64,000 nt of DNA, taken from positions 4,616,501 through 4,680,500 of the forward strand of contig NC_089442.1 of the NCBI RefSeq assembly GCF_026210795.1, given 5' to 3'. Each line of letters opens with the position of its first letter. The stretch's first letter is position 1. Below are positions 24,097-36,945 of the stretch, piece by piece. The notes below the pieces were generated by a model that was not told the DNA's origin, searched no databases, and saw only the letters and a program-made list of their open reading frames with translations. Both the position numbers and the translations under genes were made by a program. Origin of the DNA: Rhizophagus irregularis. Its lineage: Eukaryota; Glomeromycota; Glomeromycetes; Glomerales; Glomeraceae.

Positions 24097-25360
24097 CCTA
24101 AAGGCTCATCAATAATAAATTTCTTTTGAATTAGAGGGGAAAGAATTCTATGTAGTCCATAATGCATCAATTGCATCATGCAGCACTATATATTGATTTC
24201 CAATGTCATATTCCCAAAAATTTTCTCCAATTAATGAGGAATATAATTTTACTATAAAACATTTTACTATAAAAATTTAATTTAATTGTTAAAACAAAAA
24301 TTAGAATTAGATATGATCTTGATCTGCACAAGTCTAAACTTTATCTGTTCGTGGTTTTTAGCATCAAGAGCAACTGACATCAATTCTAAAAGACTGTTCT
24401 CTACCACTCTTTCCTCTGAGCAAAGAATTTTTACTTATCTTCATAACTTATTGATTTTCAAACTTCAGTTTTTCAAATGAGACATTTCCAACATGAGATT
24501 TCCTCTGTATTTAATGTATGTAAAAAAAGATGGTCAAAAAGAATGGTGCAAAACTGGAAAGCTAAACAGGTCCTCTCAATATTTTGCATCCATCCTGAAA
24601 TTCTGTTGAACAAAAAATGATTTCTCGTTTGAGACTGTAGTCAAACAATATCGTTACACCCAGGTTCTTGTAAATTATTGCTAATAGCCCAGACGAAAAT
24701 TTCACGAAGATGGGAGTTATCCATTTCAAGTATTGAATCTGAAAAGATTGAAGTTATCGGAGATCCACGCAAACGTTCACACTCCTATTGTATTAATTGT
24801 GATATTTTTCAAGGTAAGTATTAAAAGAATGAAAAACGCGAATTTTATCTAGAGCATCTAACTAAATGTTTCGTTGTTCAACCATTTAAGTTGAATCATG
24901 GGCTACTCTTGTATGAGTATAAAATAAAAAAAAAGCTCGCCACTCTTATTAAGACCATACATGGTACATTACCTTTATGTTGACAAAATTTAAAGGTCTT
25001 TTCTTCGAGATTTCACATATATTCCAAATATTCCTATCTAGAATAAAGCATAATAAAAGGATGATCGCACGTGTTGAGATATCTTACTGCGGTAAACAAT
25101 GTTCATTGGTATTACTATAATATTAATTTTATTTTTTATTTATTAAATGTTTTAAACCACAAATGAACAAGTTAAAAAAGTAACTTGTTTAAAATAATAA
25201 AAATTTAAAATTTTTTAGTTAAAATTAAACTAACAAATAATTAAAACAAATTTAATAAAAGAAAAATCGAGAAGTTAAAGTTATTAAAGGAATATATAAA
25301 AAATATTAAGAAATAATTGTCCTTTATTCCTCCATTAGATACTGCAATTTTCGTTTGATT
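24097..25360. other. Intergenic DNA with possible coding scraps
   Basis: No complete gene is supported. On the plus strand, a segment ending at a GTAAG donor near 24814 reads as protein (KIEVIGDPRKRSHSYCINCD), and a short minus-strand segment near 24300-24430 is also open. Both could be relics. Confidence 0.3.
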
Positions 25361-25795
25361 TTACTTATCATATTGATTAAAATTGGTGCTGATAATATCA
25401 CCAAACAAGAAATTATCTGTAACTTCTTTACCAACATTTCTACAAAAAGGAGAACTACTTCTACTCCTGTCATGATCATTTCTTGATTGTGGTCTAGGTA
25501 ATCTGTTAGCGGAAGAAGTTGTCGTGCTGGACTTAAGAGGACGTAAATTTGGATTAGATTGACTGGTATAAGGATATGATTCTGCCAAAAAATGACGCTC
25601 GATAACCGAAATTTGTTTGGTGTCAGATGCCGGAACTCTCTCGGTCTGTGTAAGTTCGTCTGGTTCAGATGTTTCAACTGTTTCAGGTAAAATATAAGAT
25701 TTGTATAATTCTCTAACATATTCATTATGACTGTAAGATTTTTGACGTCTTACAGGAAATGTGTGTCTACGACGTCTTTCTTTATTCTCATTCAT
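25361..25795 (-). CDS. Small Arg/Ser-rich hypothetical protein
   Basis: A single-exon frame of 144 aa starts at ATG 25795 and ends at TAA 25361. It begins with a strongly basic segment (MNENKERRRRHTFPVRRQKS) and is polar throughout, with Ser/Thr-rich and Arg-rich stretches in the C-terminal half (STTTSSANRLPRPQSRNDHD). It has no membrane segment or signal peptide. Such composition fits a disordered nuclear or regulatory protein, but that is a guess. Amino-acid usage differs from random AT-rich frames, which favours a real gene. The overlapping frame 25324-25725 in another phase is a shadow. Confidence 0.5.
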   Translation of the reverse strand: MNENKERRRRHTFPVRRQKSYSHNEYVRELYKSYILPETVETSEPDELTQTERVPASDTKQISVIERHFLAESYPYTSQSNPNLRPLKSSTTTSSANRLPRPQSRNDHDRSRSSSPFCRNVGKEVTDNFLFGDIISTNFNQYDK

Positions 25796-28557
25796 CTTTG
25801 ATATGAATTTGATTTTGAATTTGAATTTTTGAAAATTAATTTGAAAATGTATCGAATATTAATAAAAAAAAAAAGAATTTAGATTTTTTTAGAGGTATTT
25901 ATCATATTTTTAAATCTTCGGAATTGTTCGTTATAATAATTAACTAAAGTCTAATTCTAACCTTTTTAAGCCAGGTTACATCACGTACATTATTATGACA
26001 AAATGTGGTGAGAGAATAAACCTAATTCATTTGTACAAAAAATTATGGTGTGATTTTTTTGATTGTGTGACGCCAAAATTTTTGTGACGCCAAAATTTCA
26101 CATGATTCTTTTGTCAGCAATAAGAAGAAAACAAAAAATAAAAGTATTCTACTATCTTCGATTATATTAATTTCACACGAATAGTTAAGCATAATGAGAA
26201 ATTTTCTGTCTTGAGAAAAAGAAAAATACGCCAAACGGAAATTTTACGTATTAAGACTTTAACTGATGATTTGCTTATTTTGGTTAGTTTGCAACTTGCA
26301 ACAATGCATCATGCATTCTTTTGACCATCGAGCTACTTATCGAATATAACAATTAATTAAGCTCAGTAACGAGTTTTTCTATTACATCTCATTATATCTA
26401 AAAGGATTCGTTTCAGTTTATCGAGATACCATTAATCCAAAGTCTCAGTTATCTGAAATTCAATCGATCTACATTACGCAGTGCAATCCGCAGTAAAGTG
26501 TAAAAGTATAATCTTTTTTGTTTTTCATCATAAATAGGTATTTTAAAGTATTTTACAGGAAAGAACATCTAAATAATACTACACATAGTAATATATATTA
26601 ATTATTTTACAATGTATTATGATAATAAGTTTATTTCTCTTATACCTCTCGTTTAAAATAATTTTTAACCAAATTAGGTGGTTTTTTTTCCCACGCATGT
26701 ATATTTATGTAGTTTACTTACCAATAGTGGTACACGCTAGATAATCAATTTATCATATCACTCCTAATTCCCATTTTCTGCCGATGTGTGTGAACCTTTT
26801 TCTTGCATATTCATTTGCCAAACATTATTTCTGAAAAACGCGTTACTTGAATAATTCATTGGATGCACCAGTACCAAAAAAATATTTCCCCTGAACTTTT
26901 TTTATGGAGATCCGTTTAGCAGGGATTTGGTTAAAGCACGGGAATATAAGTATATCTTTGATCTACATAGTTAGGTAAGTGAACAGGTGATCCGCATCAT
27001 TTTTTTCACCTCCCTTTTTTTTATATTTTTGTTCAACTTGAAGAAGAAAAAGATTCATTGGAAAAATGAAGTTTTTGCCTATCATATTTGTGATTTGAAT
27101 TTGTATTGGCTACTAATATTATGGGTTTTATGAAAAAATGATCGATAAGTATATTAATTATTCTTTTATTAACAAAAACTTATATTTAGTTTGGCATCTC
27201 AAGGTCTAATTGATGAAGAAGTTCAGAAATCCAGATCTTTACAAAAGAAAGTTATAATTTTTAATCCATGATAAATACATTTTTTATCGACTATTTCAAA
27301 ATACTTGTTGACAGAAAATTACACATCTTATCTCGTAACGATATAGGCGTTGATTTGAACGGATACATATTGAATATATATAAAATACGTTTTAGAATTT
27401 AAATAATTCCAAGATGACTTTGACTGTAGCGGCGCAATAAAATCACATCGATACATTTTAATAAAGTTTGGCCAGAACTGATAATCATCTCCTTATTTAA
27501 TATAACTGACACCTCATGTTTCTTTAGAATAAATAAAATTAAATGTGACATGTTTGGAGACTCCAGAAATGAGATTATATTTTATTAAATTATTGTCATT
27601 TATCATGAACTACCTGAATTACGCGAAATTGAAACAGAAGCATCCCGATATTTTTCTTGATTACACTCTCTTGTTATAAATAAGGCATACAGTATGAGGT
27701 ATAATTTGTAATTTTCGCCGAGAAAAAGTCTAATTAATAATTATAACCTTAAACCAGAGAAATGGAACAAGGTTCATGGTTTCGTTTCGTTACCCGGACA
27801 ATAAATGCTTTGGAATTTCCGTTCGATTATAATGTATAAATGTAGGGACTCCAGAGTTGCAAATTGGTTGCTAATAATTCCACTGGCTAACTTACATTAC
27901 ATTAGTTACTAAATTGACTCTTTGTCCTAGATCAAAGAAAAAAATTCTATAATCATGTGATAGTACCAGTTACCGAAAAATTCCCTGGAAGCCCGCAGCA
28001 AATGACAATCAGACTTTTAGTGTTCATCTGTTCATAAATAAAAAGGTCACTTTCTTCGTGATCACCCTATTTTTTAATAAAAACCGGTTTTCAGTCGTAT
28101 TTTTAGAATTATCATCAGATGATCTTTCAGATTAAAATAATTGATAGGTTGTACAATATTTCGTAGTACCAATACAATTTAATGAATAGATTAATTTGGA
28201 AACAAAAAATCCAACAAAAAAAAATTGAAAAAAAAATTGTTAGAAAATCACAGTAAGTACCAATCTTAATCGTGAAACTTTCAACTTTTTTATTTTGATA
28301 TATCCATATGGGGAAAAATTTCAGTGCTATCCGGGTGTAAAAGTCGCTTAAATTATGAGGGGTAACTGTGTGTCTGTGTAACAAGGCTTATCAAATTTTA
28401 AGTGCATTTCAAATGATGATAGACTTTTTAACAATATATTTATTTTTCTATCTTTTGAAAATTTTTTTTTTTATTATAAAAATTCATATTTAATTATTAA
28501 TATCAACTTTGACTGAAAAATCCTTTGATTACGATATAACTTTACGTAACGAAAAAT
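25796..28557. other. Intergenic DNA
   Basis: About 2.8 kb with no supported gene. The small frames at 26043-26234 and 28127-28384 on the minus strand are low-complexity and not convincing. The last few hundred bases should include the promoter of the ATPase-BTB gene. Confidence 0.5.
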
Positions 28558-31500
28558 ATGTCTTTGGCCGAAACTGCCGTACCATTTGGCCAAAATGAGA
28601 CACTTATTTCATCCATTCGTAATATTCTAAAGGTTTGTCTTTGGAAAAGTCATGTCACTTTTTATATTTAAAACACGAATTTAATAAATTTTATTAGGAT
28701 TATCATCCCGTGAGCATATTTAAGGAATTTCTTCAAAATGGTGATATAAATTTATTAATATTATTTCGAGTTCTTGAATTATCATTCTCAATATCTTATC
28801 TTTAAAAACAAATGCTTTAGCCGATGATGCCGGAGCTACTCGGTTTCATGTAATCCTTGACTACCGTTCACATCCTACAAACTCTCTAATTAATCCGGAA
28901 ATGAGAGATTGGCAAGGCCCAGCTATCTTGATATTCAATAATGGGATATTTGAGGATGTAGATTTCCAATCGCTCATGAATATACGTGTTGGCGGAAGGC
29001 AAGGTGATAGAACAATGATCGGGAAATATGGATTGGGCTTTAACTCGTGTTACCATTTTACCGATGTTCCAAGCCTTATCAGTCGTGATTCCATTGTGTT
29101 TCTGGATCCCCAAGAAACATACCTGGGACAACGTGGTATCAAAAGCCCTTTTCCCAGGAATGGCATTCGTCGGTACTCTGAAAGGGACCAATTGGTTCCT
29201 TTTGAAAATATTGAAGGCATCGATTTTCGATCAACTTTTAATGGGTCACTTTTTCGAATACCACTTCGAAGGAGCCGTAGTGATATATCCAATAGGGTTT
29301 TTACTATAGAAGAAGTCAGAAGTTTATTTTCCAATATTAAAACAACTATATTATCTGAATTTTTATTTCTTCGAAACATCGAAAAAATTGAAATGTCCTA
29401 CATACCCCACGTACGTATCGGAGCTTCATTTCAAGTAAGACCTTTATGGAAAGCTGAAATAATAGATTTGGACGAAGTAAGAGATCAAAGAAGGCAACGA
29501 TTAAATAATGATGAAATTCGAATTTTCCAAATGAGGATCAAACTAATTGACAGTGAACAAATTCAAATTAATAACGAACGCAACGAACGTTGGATTATTG
29601 TAATTGGTGCTCAAGAAAATCCTGAAGAACAAGAAGAATATGCTGATCAACATCGATTATGCGTGTTAGGAGGTGTCGCTGCACGACTTGAAACCTCAGT
29701 GCGACCGAATTTTTTTGTGGGTAAAATGCATTCTTTTCTTTCATTGCCCGACGTCACGTACTTGCCAGTTCATCTTAGCGGAACCTGGGCTTTGAGTTCG
29801 GACCGTTCAAGGCTTTTAATCGATAATGGGGAATGGGATTCAGATTATCAGAAAATCATTTGGAATAGACATATTTTGCTTGATTTTTTACCAAAACTTT
29901 ATTGCAAACTTTTAAATAATATAATCGAATTATATAATAATAATGAAATTGATCGCGAAATTCATCCCGTCTCAAAGTTCTGGCCGTTCCCACCTATCAC
30001 TCATAATTGTCCAAAGTACGCAGTTGAATACGGTCTTAAAGTACTTCATAATATATTACAAAATGAAGATACCTTCCAATTGATTGATAATGACGATGAC
30101 GCTAATGAGAAAGTAGACATTCTTTTCAATCTCTTACCACGTGATCAGGTTAAGGATGTCCATACCTTACTACAAAATAATTGGGATGGAATTGGTAACT
30201 TCCTTTAAATTTAAATTTATATATAATCTTTGCAATTAAATTTATTTGTTTTTTTTTTTGAATTTCTTTCTGTCTTTTGTAGGGGTGAGATCGAATCCTG
30301 ACCTTATGTCACTGGTCAGATCATTGCCTATTTGGAAAACACTCTCAGATCCGTTAAATGAAGATTTTGAACCGCCTTTAAAAGCAGCATTACACGGACA
30401 CATTTTACCCAGAAAAATGCCGCATTATCGAACAAGAGATTCCAGAATTTTTTTAGATGCTAGTATTGATATTACTCGTCGAGTTCTTACTGAACTCAAT
30501 GTTCCCTTGCGAAATATCCGCGATTATACATTCGAGGACGTTGAATTCCCTACTGTCGAATGTGATAATTATTATCATCATTTCTTAAGAAACATACTCA
30601 GTACCAATACAATCACTGGAATAGTTCAAGGTTTACGACCTAGGCGTTGTTTTCCTACATCTTCTCGTAGATTAAAGAGAATTAACGACTTATATGATCA
30701 AAACAACGAAGTCTTTAGGATCGTGTTTGGAAATACGGATGTCTTCCTTCATCCTGACTTTTCAGATTTCTCATTGACATTGTCAAGTATTGGATTTAAT
30801 AATACAATCGATCAAAGGACATTTATCAAGTGTGCAGAGAAAATTGAGGAATTACAAACTGATACGAGCCCTCCATCTGACTTACGATACAGAGGTTTTA
30901 TATTAGTTGATTATTTATATAAAAATATTGAAGAATTTGATTTAGAGGCCATTGAAAGAATTCCGTTTGTTCCAATTGCTAGAAGTTTGGATTTACCCTA
31001 CAGTCAACACTATAATCATACTCAAATATTAGATAGTTTTAGGAATATAATTATTCCCAGATATAAAGAAGTTGCATGGAGTAGAAAGTGCTTGATTGCG
31101 GAAGATGTAATACCGCCGCAAACCATACTCCAAGATTATCCTTCACTTGGTAAACCAAGTGCTCCTATTGTAGTAGTACATCTCCGTTTCTTACATAGAA
31201 CTCTCCGAGATGAATGGAGGAATAATTGGGCTGGAGCATTTAAACATAACATTGAAGAGATTTATAAATGGCTTGAAGGGGAATGTCTAAATGGAGAACT
31301 TAACTTATTAGATTACATTAGAGAAGAAGATAGGTTGTTTCTCAATATTAATAGAGATCAAGATCCATTTGATCTTCGCAACTGGGTTTCTGCAGATGAT
31401 TTGATTCTGAATGCTGCACCGGAGGAGGAGAGATTTGTAAAGTCAAGTCTTGCTACATATCCTAATATGCTCAGAAGTGTTGGTGTCCGAGAAGTTACAC

Positions 31501-32087
31501 GGCCAAATTTTGAAATTAATGTTAGAAGACATAACCAGTCAAATTTTGGTCAAAGCAACATGTTTAGATATTTCTTGGATCAAAATTTCCCCTTGCACGA
31601 TGTCACTTTTATAATGAATAACGATAGGATAAAGACAAGCCGATTCGTACTCGCTGCAAGCTCTGAATTTTTCCGCGAGGAATTCGTTACAGGGAGATAT
31701 GCAGGACAAAGTCCGCCGATTACAATCAATATTAGGAACCTTGAACCAATTAGGGACATTAGATTCAATTCAATGCGCATTTTGTTACGCTACCTCTATG
31801 GCCAAAGTATTGATCATGCAATTCAAAATCGTCAAAGCTTAAATGGTGATGATGAAGAACATCATATTGTAGTGAATGATAGCAATAATTTAGTACTATA
31901 TAAAGATTTACTTAAGATGGCAAATTATTTCGTGTTAAATCATTTGAAAGAGCTAATGGAGTTGAGACTTTCATATTTAGTTACAAGGTTGAACGTTCAA
32001 GAAATGAATAGGTTTGCATCAAGTTCAGGGGCCAATCAACTCAGAGGATTTTGTGAACGTTTTATCGAAACTAATGGTAGGTTGTAA
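28558..32087 (+). CDS. Sacsin-type ATPase domain protein with C-terminal BTB (4 exons)
   Basis: Exons 28558-28632, 28698-28740, 28821-30194 and 30283-32087 give 1098 aa with all phases consistent. The N-terminus matches the Hsp90-like ATPase module of sacsin repeats: GQNETLISSIRNILK, then KEFLQNADDAGATRFHV (residues 34-50) carrying the Glu and Asn/Asp of the Bergerat nucleotide fold, LIFNNGIFEDVDF (76-88) and GKYGLGFNSCYHFTDVPS (107-124). The middle, about residues 280-930, is a long sacsin-like body with no obvious second motif. At about 932-1040 lies a BTB/POZ domain (LHDVTFIMNNDRIKTSRFVL). Sacsin-type proteins are thought to be chaperone-like, and BTB domains often bridge to Cullin-3 ligases. 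A role joining folding and ubiquitination is an inference. Confidence 0.85.
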
Positions 32088-32776
32088 GAATGAAATAATG
32101 TAATATGATCGTTATTTAACGTTGTTTAATATGTATATTTAAATATTAAATTGTAAAATAAGTAAATAAGTAAATAATCTATTCAACTATCACGATTGTT
32201 TCATATTTTTCTAATAAAATTTATTAAAAAATGTTATAATGTATATGATTAGATAGATCAGGTGACATTAAATCAACATAAAAATAATGATGTTAGATCA
32301 TCTTTGTATTATTGATTATATAACAAAATCAATGGAATACGATTCTTTGAAAAGCTATATAAACGTGCATTAAGAGAGAAGTTATATAATGCGCGCATTT
32401 ATATAGTGTGCACTTAGGTGGCGTTAGTGTACTGGAATACTGGATATTAAATAATGAATTGCACAGTTATTTGAAATTAATTGGTAATTATTTTATCGTT
32501 TCGTAAATTTTATTTCTAAAAAGTTTAAAAAGAACTTTTGAAATATTTTTTTTTAAAAAAAATGGACCAAAAATATACTAAATATCAATAATTTTGCGCG
32601 TTAAAAAACAAAAGATAGATGTTAATTAAATAACTGAAAATAAAAAATAAAAAAAAAATCAATTTTTTTTTTTTGCGACGATTGTTGCGTACGGAAAACT
32701 TTGACAAATTCCTTAAAGAAATTTGAAAAAGTTTTTTACAAGGAAAAAAATAAAATATATAATAATTCTTTTTGGA
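32088..32776. other. Convergent intergenic gap
   Basis: Noncoding AT-rich DNA lies between the 3' ends of two converging genes. It should contain both polyadenylation regions. No other feature seen. Confidence 0.6.
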
Positions 32777-32999
32777 TCAAGTACATCCAATTAATCCAAG
32801 TAATCGACCAAATGCAATTATGATAAAACTAATAATAATTTTTTGTATTGTTATAATGGTTGGAGCAATTACAGGAATCAATGTTCCAACAAAATCTTCT
32901 GGTTGAACAAATTCTTCTTGACGACGTATAATATATTTACCATCATTTCCAAAAGTAAGATCTAATTTAATAAAAAGTCTAATGATAAAAGTAAATTAT

Positions 33000-33048
<49 letters not shown>

Positions 33049-33970
33049 TGAATAATATTAATATATAAATAATAATAATATTAATAATAATAATATTATT
33101 ATTATTAATTGAATAATAATAATAATAATAATATGAATAATAATAAAATATAATTACCGATTTCGTCTTTCTACCCAAAAGAAAATGCCACGACGTGCAG
33201 ATTGACTTACTTCAATAACTGCTTTACGAGATTCTTCATTATACCCTATTTTAAAGTTTAAACAAATTTGATTGATAAATTAATTAATCTAATATATATT
33301 AAATTTACTTTTAATTAATTTCAGGAGGTTACTCAATACTTACAGATATCATTAATTCGAGATTTATCATTCCAGATGAAAACTAATGAAATTCCAAAAT
33401 AAGTAAATTAAAAATAAGCATTTTAAAAAAGAAATTAAAATAAGTAAATTAAAAAAAACAATTAAAAAAAGTAAATTATAATAAGCATTTAAAAAACAAT
33501 TAAAATAAGTAAATTAAAATAAGCATTTAAAAACAATTAAAATAAGTAAGCATTTAAAAAATCAATTAAAATAAGTAAGCATTTAAAAGACGTTTAAAAT
33601 AAGTAATTAATAGACTAATTTAAATGTAAATAATGTAAATAAGCATATAGACATTTAAAAATAAGTGAATTAAAATAAGCATATAGACATTTAAAAATAA
33701 GTGAATTAAAATAAGTATTTAAAGACTTTTTTAAATGTCTTTTAAATTACTTAAATTACTTATTTTTAAAAGATAATGATAATTACCACGATTAAGCCTA
33801 TTTAAAGCAGTAAAATTTTCAAGGGAATCCTTATTACTAGGGATGTATTGAGTAAAACTTTTATATTCAATATTTTCATGATAATATTTCGTTTGATCAC
33901 TTAAAAGTTTTTGATTTGAACCAAGGATAATTGGAATAATTTTTGGAATGTCGGTAAGTGGGTCATCCAT
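32777..33970 (-). CDS. Small protein with C-terminal membrane segment (4 exons)
   Basis: Exons 33970-33787, 33382-33344, 33245-33158 and 32978-32777 join in phase to give 170 aa. The protein begins MDDPLTDIPKIIPIILGSNQ, is polar through VFIWNDKSRINDIWYNEESR and a basic stretch (SARRGIFFWVERRNR), and ends with one hydrophobic segment (ISFIIIAFGRLLGLIGCT) and no signal peptide. This layout fits a tail-anchored membrane protein, which is an inference. Intron 1 is 403 bp and made of an AT-rich tandem repeat; intron 3 carries long TAA and AAT microsatellites. The four exons agree in phase and composition despite the small size. Family not recognised. Confidence 0.65.
33390..33725. repeat. AT-rich tandem repeat filling intron 1
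   Basis: Imperfect units of roughly 30-45 bp contain AATTAAAATAAGTAA and AATAAGCATTTAAA. They repeat about eight times and occupy nearly all of the first intron of the small membrane-protein gene on the minus strand. Confidence 0.7.
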
Positions 33971-36945
33971 ATTCTTCTAATTGAAAGTAATGGCAATTTG
34001 TGTGGAAGTTTTTTTTGGAAATTTTTTTTTTTTTTGTTTTATCTCTTTTTTTTTTAAAAAAAAAAAAAGAAAAAAATTTTTTTTTTTTTTAGACCACAAT
34101 GAGAATTATCAGATGTTTATTTTCACCTGTGTAATATATATCTGCGAAAAAATTTCCTTCATTCAATATTACATACATACATATAAGATGAAAATCTCAT
34201 TTTTTATGAATTCGATGTAAAGAATGTTATAATTAGAATGGTACATGTATGTACTAAATCATAATCATTTTTTCCATGGGAATAAAAATTTTTTTTTTTA
34301 AAGTTTTTTCTGATTTTTAAAACAATTAGGTGTTACGACATTTTTTTTTTTTACAATGAATTATAAAAAAAAGTTGACTTTCATTCATTATTACATATTC
34401 CTTTAAATGGTCATGACTTTCATCCATAGTTTTTTGGGGGAAGAACGAGAAAGAAAAAAAAAACAGATTATCGCAAGAATAATAAATTTGATTTTTTTTT
34501 TCTTTTTCTCGAGAGAATAGTCCTAATTTATCATCATTGAAATATAATAATATTAATCGAATTTCGATAAAGATAGAACTTGAACTTTTTCGAAAATTTT
34601 CGAGGAGTTTTTTTTTTTCTGTCATACAACATTCAAATCAAAATCAAATGTTACATCCTCTTTCACATTCAATACATTTCAATTCAATTACATTCAATTC
34701 AATCAAAAGGTATTGTTTCTACTTTTGATTGCGATGAATAAAATCTTTTAAAAAAAAAATCACTTATGGTACAAACACGGGCCATCTTAATTGTTGTACG
34801 ATAAACGTGTTTAATTGTTTAACCGTTCGATATATATATATAATAAAAGAAAATCACGTGAAGAATTTTATTAACTAGAAATCAATAAATCCTAACTTTG
34901 GTAATTATAAAAAAAAAAGCCACAGATGATTTACTAAATTCATTTGGTCTTTTGAATCAGTTTTTTTTCATGCATATGATTACGACATCTTTATTATGGT
35001 TGCGCAAATTTACGAAGGAAATACGAACTAAAAATAATAAATAAATAAATATTTTCGGAAATTCTCGTATAAAATGTGCCGCACGGTTAACTCATAAACG
35101 ATTAACCTATAAACATACCCCAATTTATCAGACGTATTTTTCATTAATATTTTTCTTTATTTGTTTAAAACGTATCATAATTTAAAAATGTATTATAGAA
35201 ATAAATAAAGAAAAGGAAATAATAATGAAAATTTTAATCCATAAATTGTAAAGTGGAAAATTTAAAAGTAATACAAATAGAAAAAAATCATGGAAAAATT
35301 TAAAAAAGATGCTCGATTAATAATTTTTTGATGTAATATTATTATTAATTTTAAGTGGCTGTAATATACATGAGAAATCGAGAAAATAAAAAATTTCGAG
35401 TATTAAAAGAAGGGGCATAAAAAATAACTAATCCATTTCTTGTTCAGTGATGATTCCGATTATTGGGACCTATTACCCACTGTTTCATTTACTTCCAATT
35501 TTGGTGTTGGCACATATTTTGGGTGTTGGCAACATTTCTTCTGACTTCACACTTTTGATGTATAACAGATAATAAATTAAATTAAATGATAGATTCGTCG
35601 ATTTTTAATTTGTGTAATAAATAATATTATTATCTCATTTATGCAAATCAAAATTCAAAAAATTAGCGTTAATCCATTTAATGTACATATATAGTAAATT
35701 ACGCGATTAATTAAAATGATTAAAATCGGTTAAATCGGTTATATAAATTATGATCCTTGAGTAATATTTATATTAATAATTTTGATATTCATTGTAAATA
35801 AGTAAATTTCAAATAAGAAAACAAATCGATTAAGTTTTTAATTTTTTTATTTTTTTTATTTTTTTTTATTTTTATTTTTTGATTACAAATTATTACAAAA
35901 TAAAAAAAAATATAAAAAAAACAACAAAATATTAAAAATTCCTTTTTTTTTTTCTAATCGTCAAGATCGTAAGAAAGCCAAAATACCATAAATTAATAAA
36001 AAAACATTATATTTTAATTAATTATTGCTTTTACATAATCAAATTATTATAATTATAATTATTAGGCTGAAAATCGGCCATTTCAAATTTGTGAAACAAT
36101 TATAAATGCAAATGACATAAAAAACGTGCCACCATTAATTCATATCCAAAATATCCAAAATTAATTAAAGAATATTAATTAATAAAAATAATAGATCATC
36201 GAATTGAATTCAATGATCTTCGGTACTCGAAAGCATAAAAAAAAACGCAACTTTTTTATTTTATTTTAATTAGTAACACAATACGTGGCTATCGGTCGAT
36301 TGAAATTTTTATGGGCGTTCCAAAAAAAAAAAATAAATTAATAAAAAAAATTGAATAAATCGTCATCGCCGTTAAATTTATTCGTTATCTTTACCCGATT
36401 TGGTTTATTTGTGTCAACAAAAATTTCGTAATTGGCAAAAGGAAAATTTTACAAATAAATAATTTCTTAACTTTAAAATTTGTTATTTTATTCGTTTATC
36501 AGATTACAATAAACTAAGCTACATTTGTTGCATTAAAAGAGATTTATGAGTACGGAGTAAAAAATCCATTGGCGTAATATATAAAAATGAACGCCTTATA
36601 TTTCTTTGATCATGGGAAGACTTTGTGTTCTTTGAAAAGATATAAAAACATAAAATAAATCACTTTGGATTTCGGATTCTTTGGAATTTGATGGAAGAAT
36701 TCAATAACTGACCTTTTCGCAAACCCTGGTGGTTTTATATAAAACCCTACTCTTTTTTTTTATTATTATTATTACTATTATTATTATCGAAAAAAAAAAA
36801 TATATATAAATATATACACGTTTATAGATCGTAGCTCTCCCTAATTAAATTATAGAAAATTCGTATCTTAGAGAGTAGCTAAAGAAAATCAAGGTTTCGA
36901 TCCTTTATACATTCTTTTATTATAATAATAATTTTTTTTTTTTTT
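33971..36945. other. AT-rich intergenic DNA
   Basis: No supported gene lies in about 3 kb. Frames at 33981-34220, 34326-34625 and 34537-34728 are built from homopolymer codons. The final 200 bp, with an ATATATAAATATATAC tract near 36802, probably hold the promoter of the F-box/kelch gene. Confidence 0.55.

Noticed and set aside
28901-29379. Alternative frames over the ATPase domain (93, 101 and 109 codons)
   Set aside because: Shadows of the well-supported sacsin-type frame.
32996-33178. Tyr/Leu-rich minus ORF
   Set aside because: Reads TAA/AAT microsatellites inside an intron of the small membrane-protein gene.
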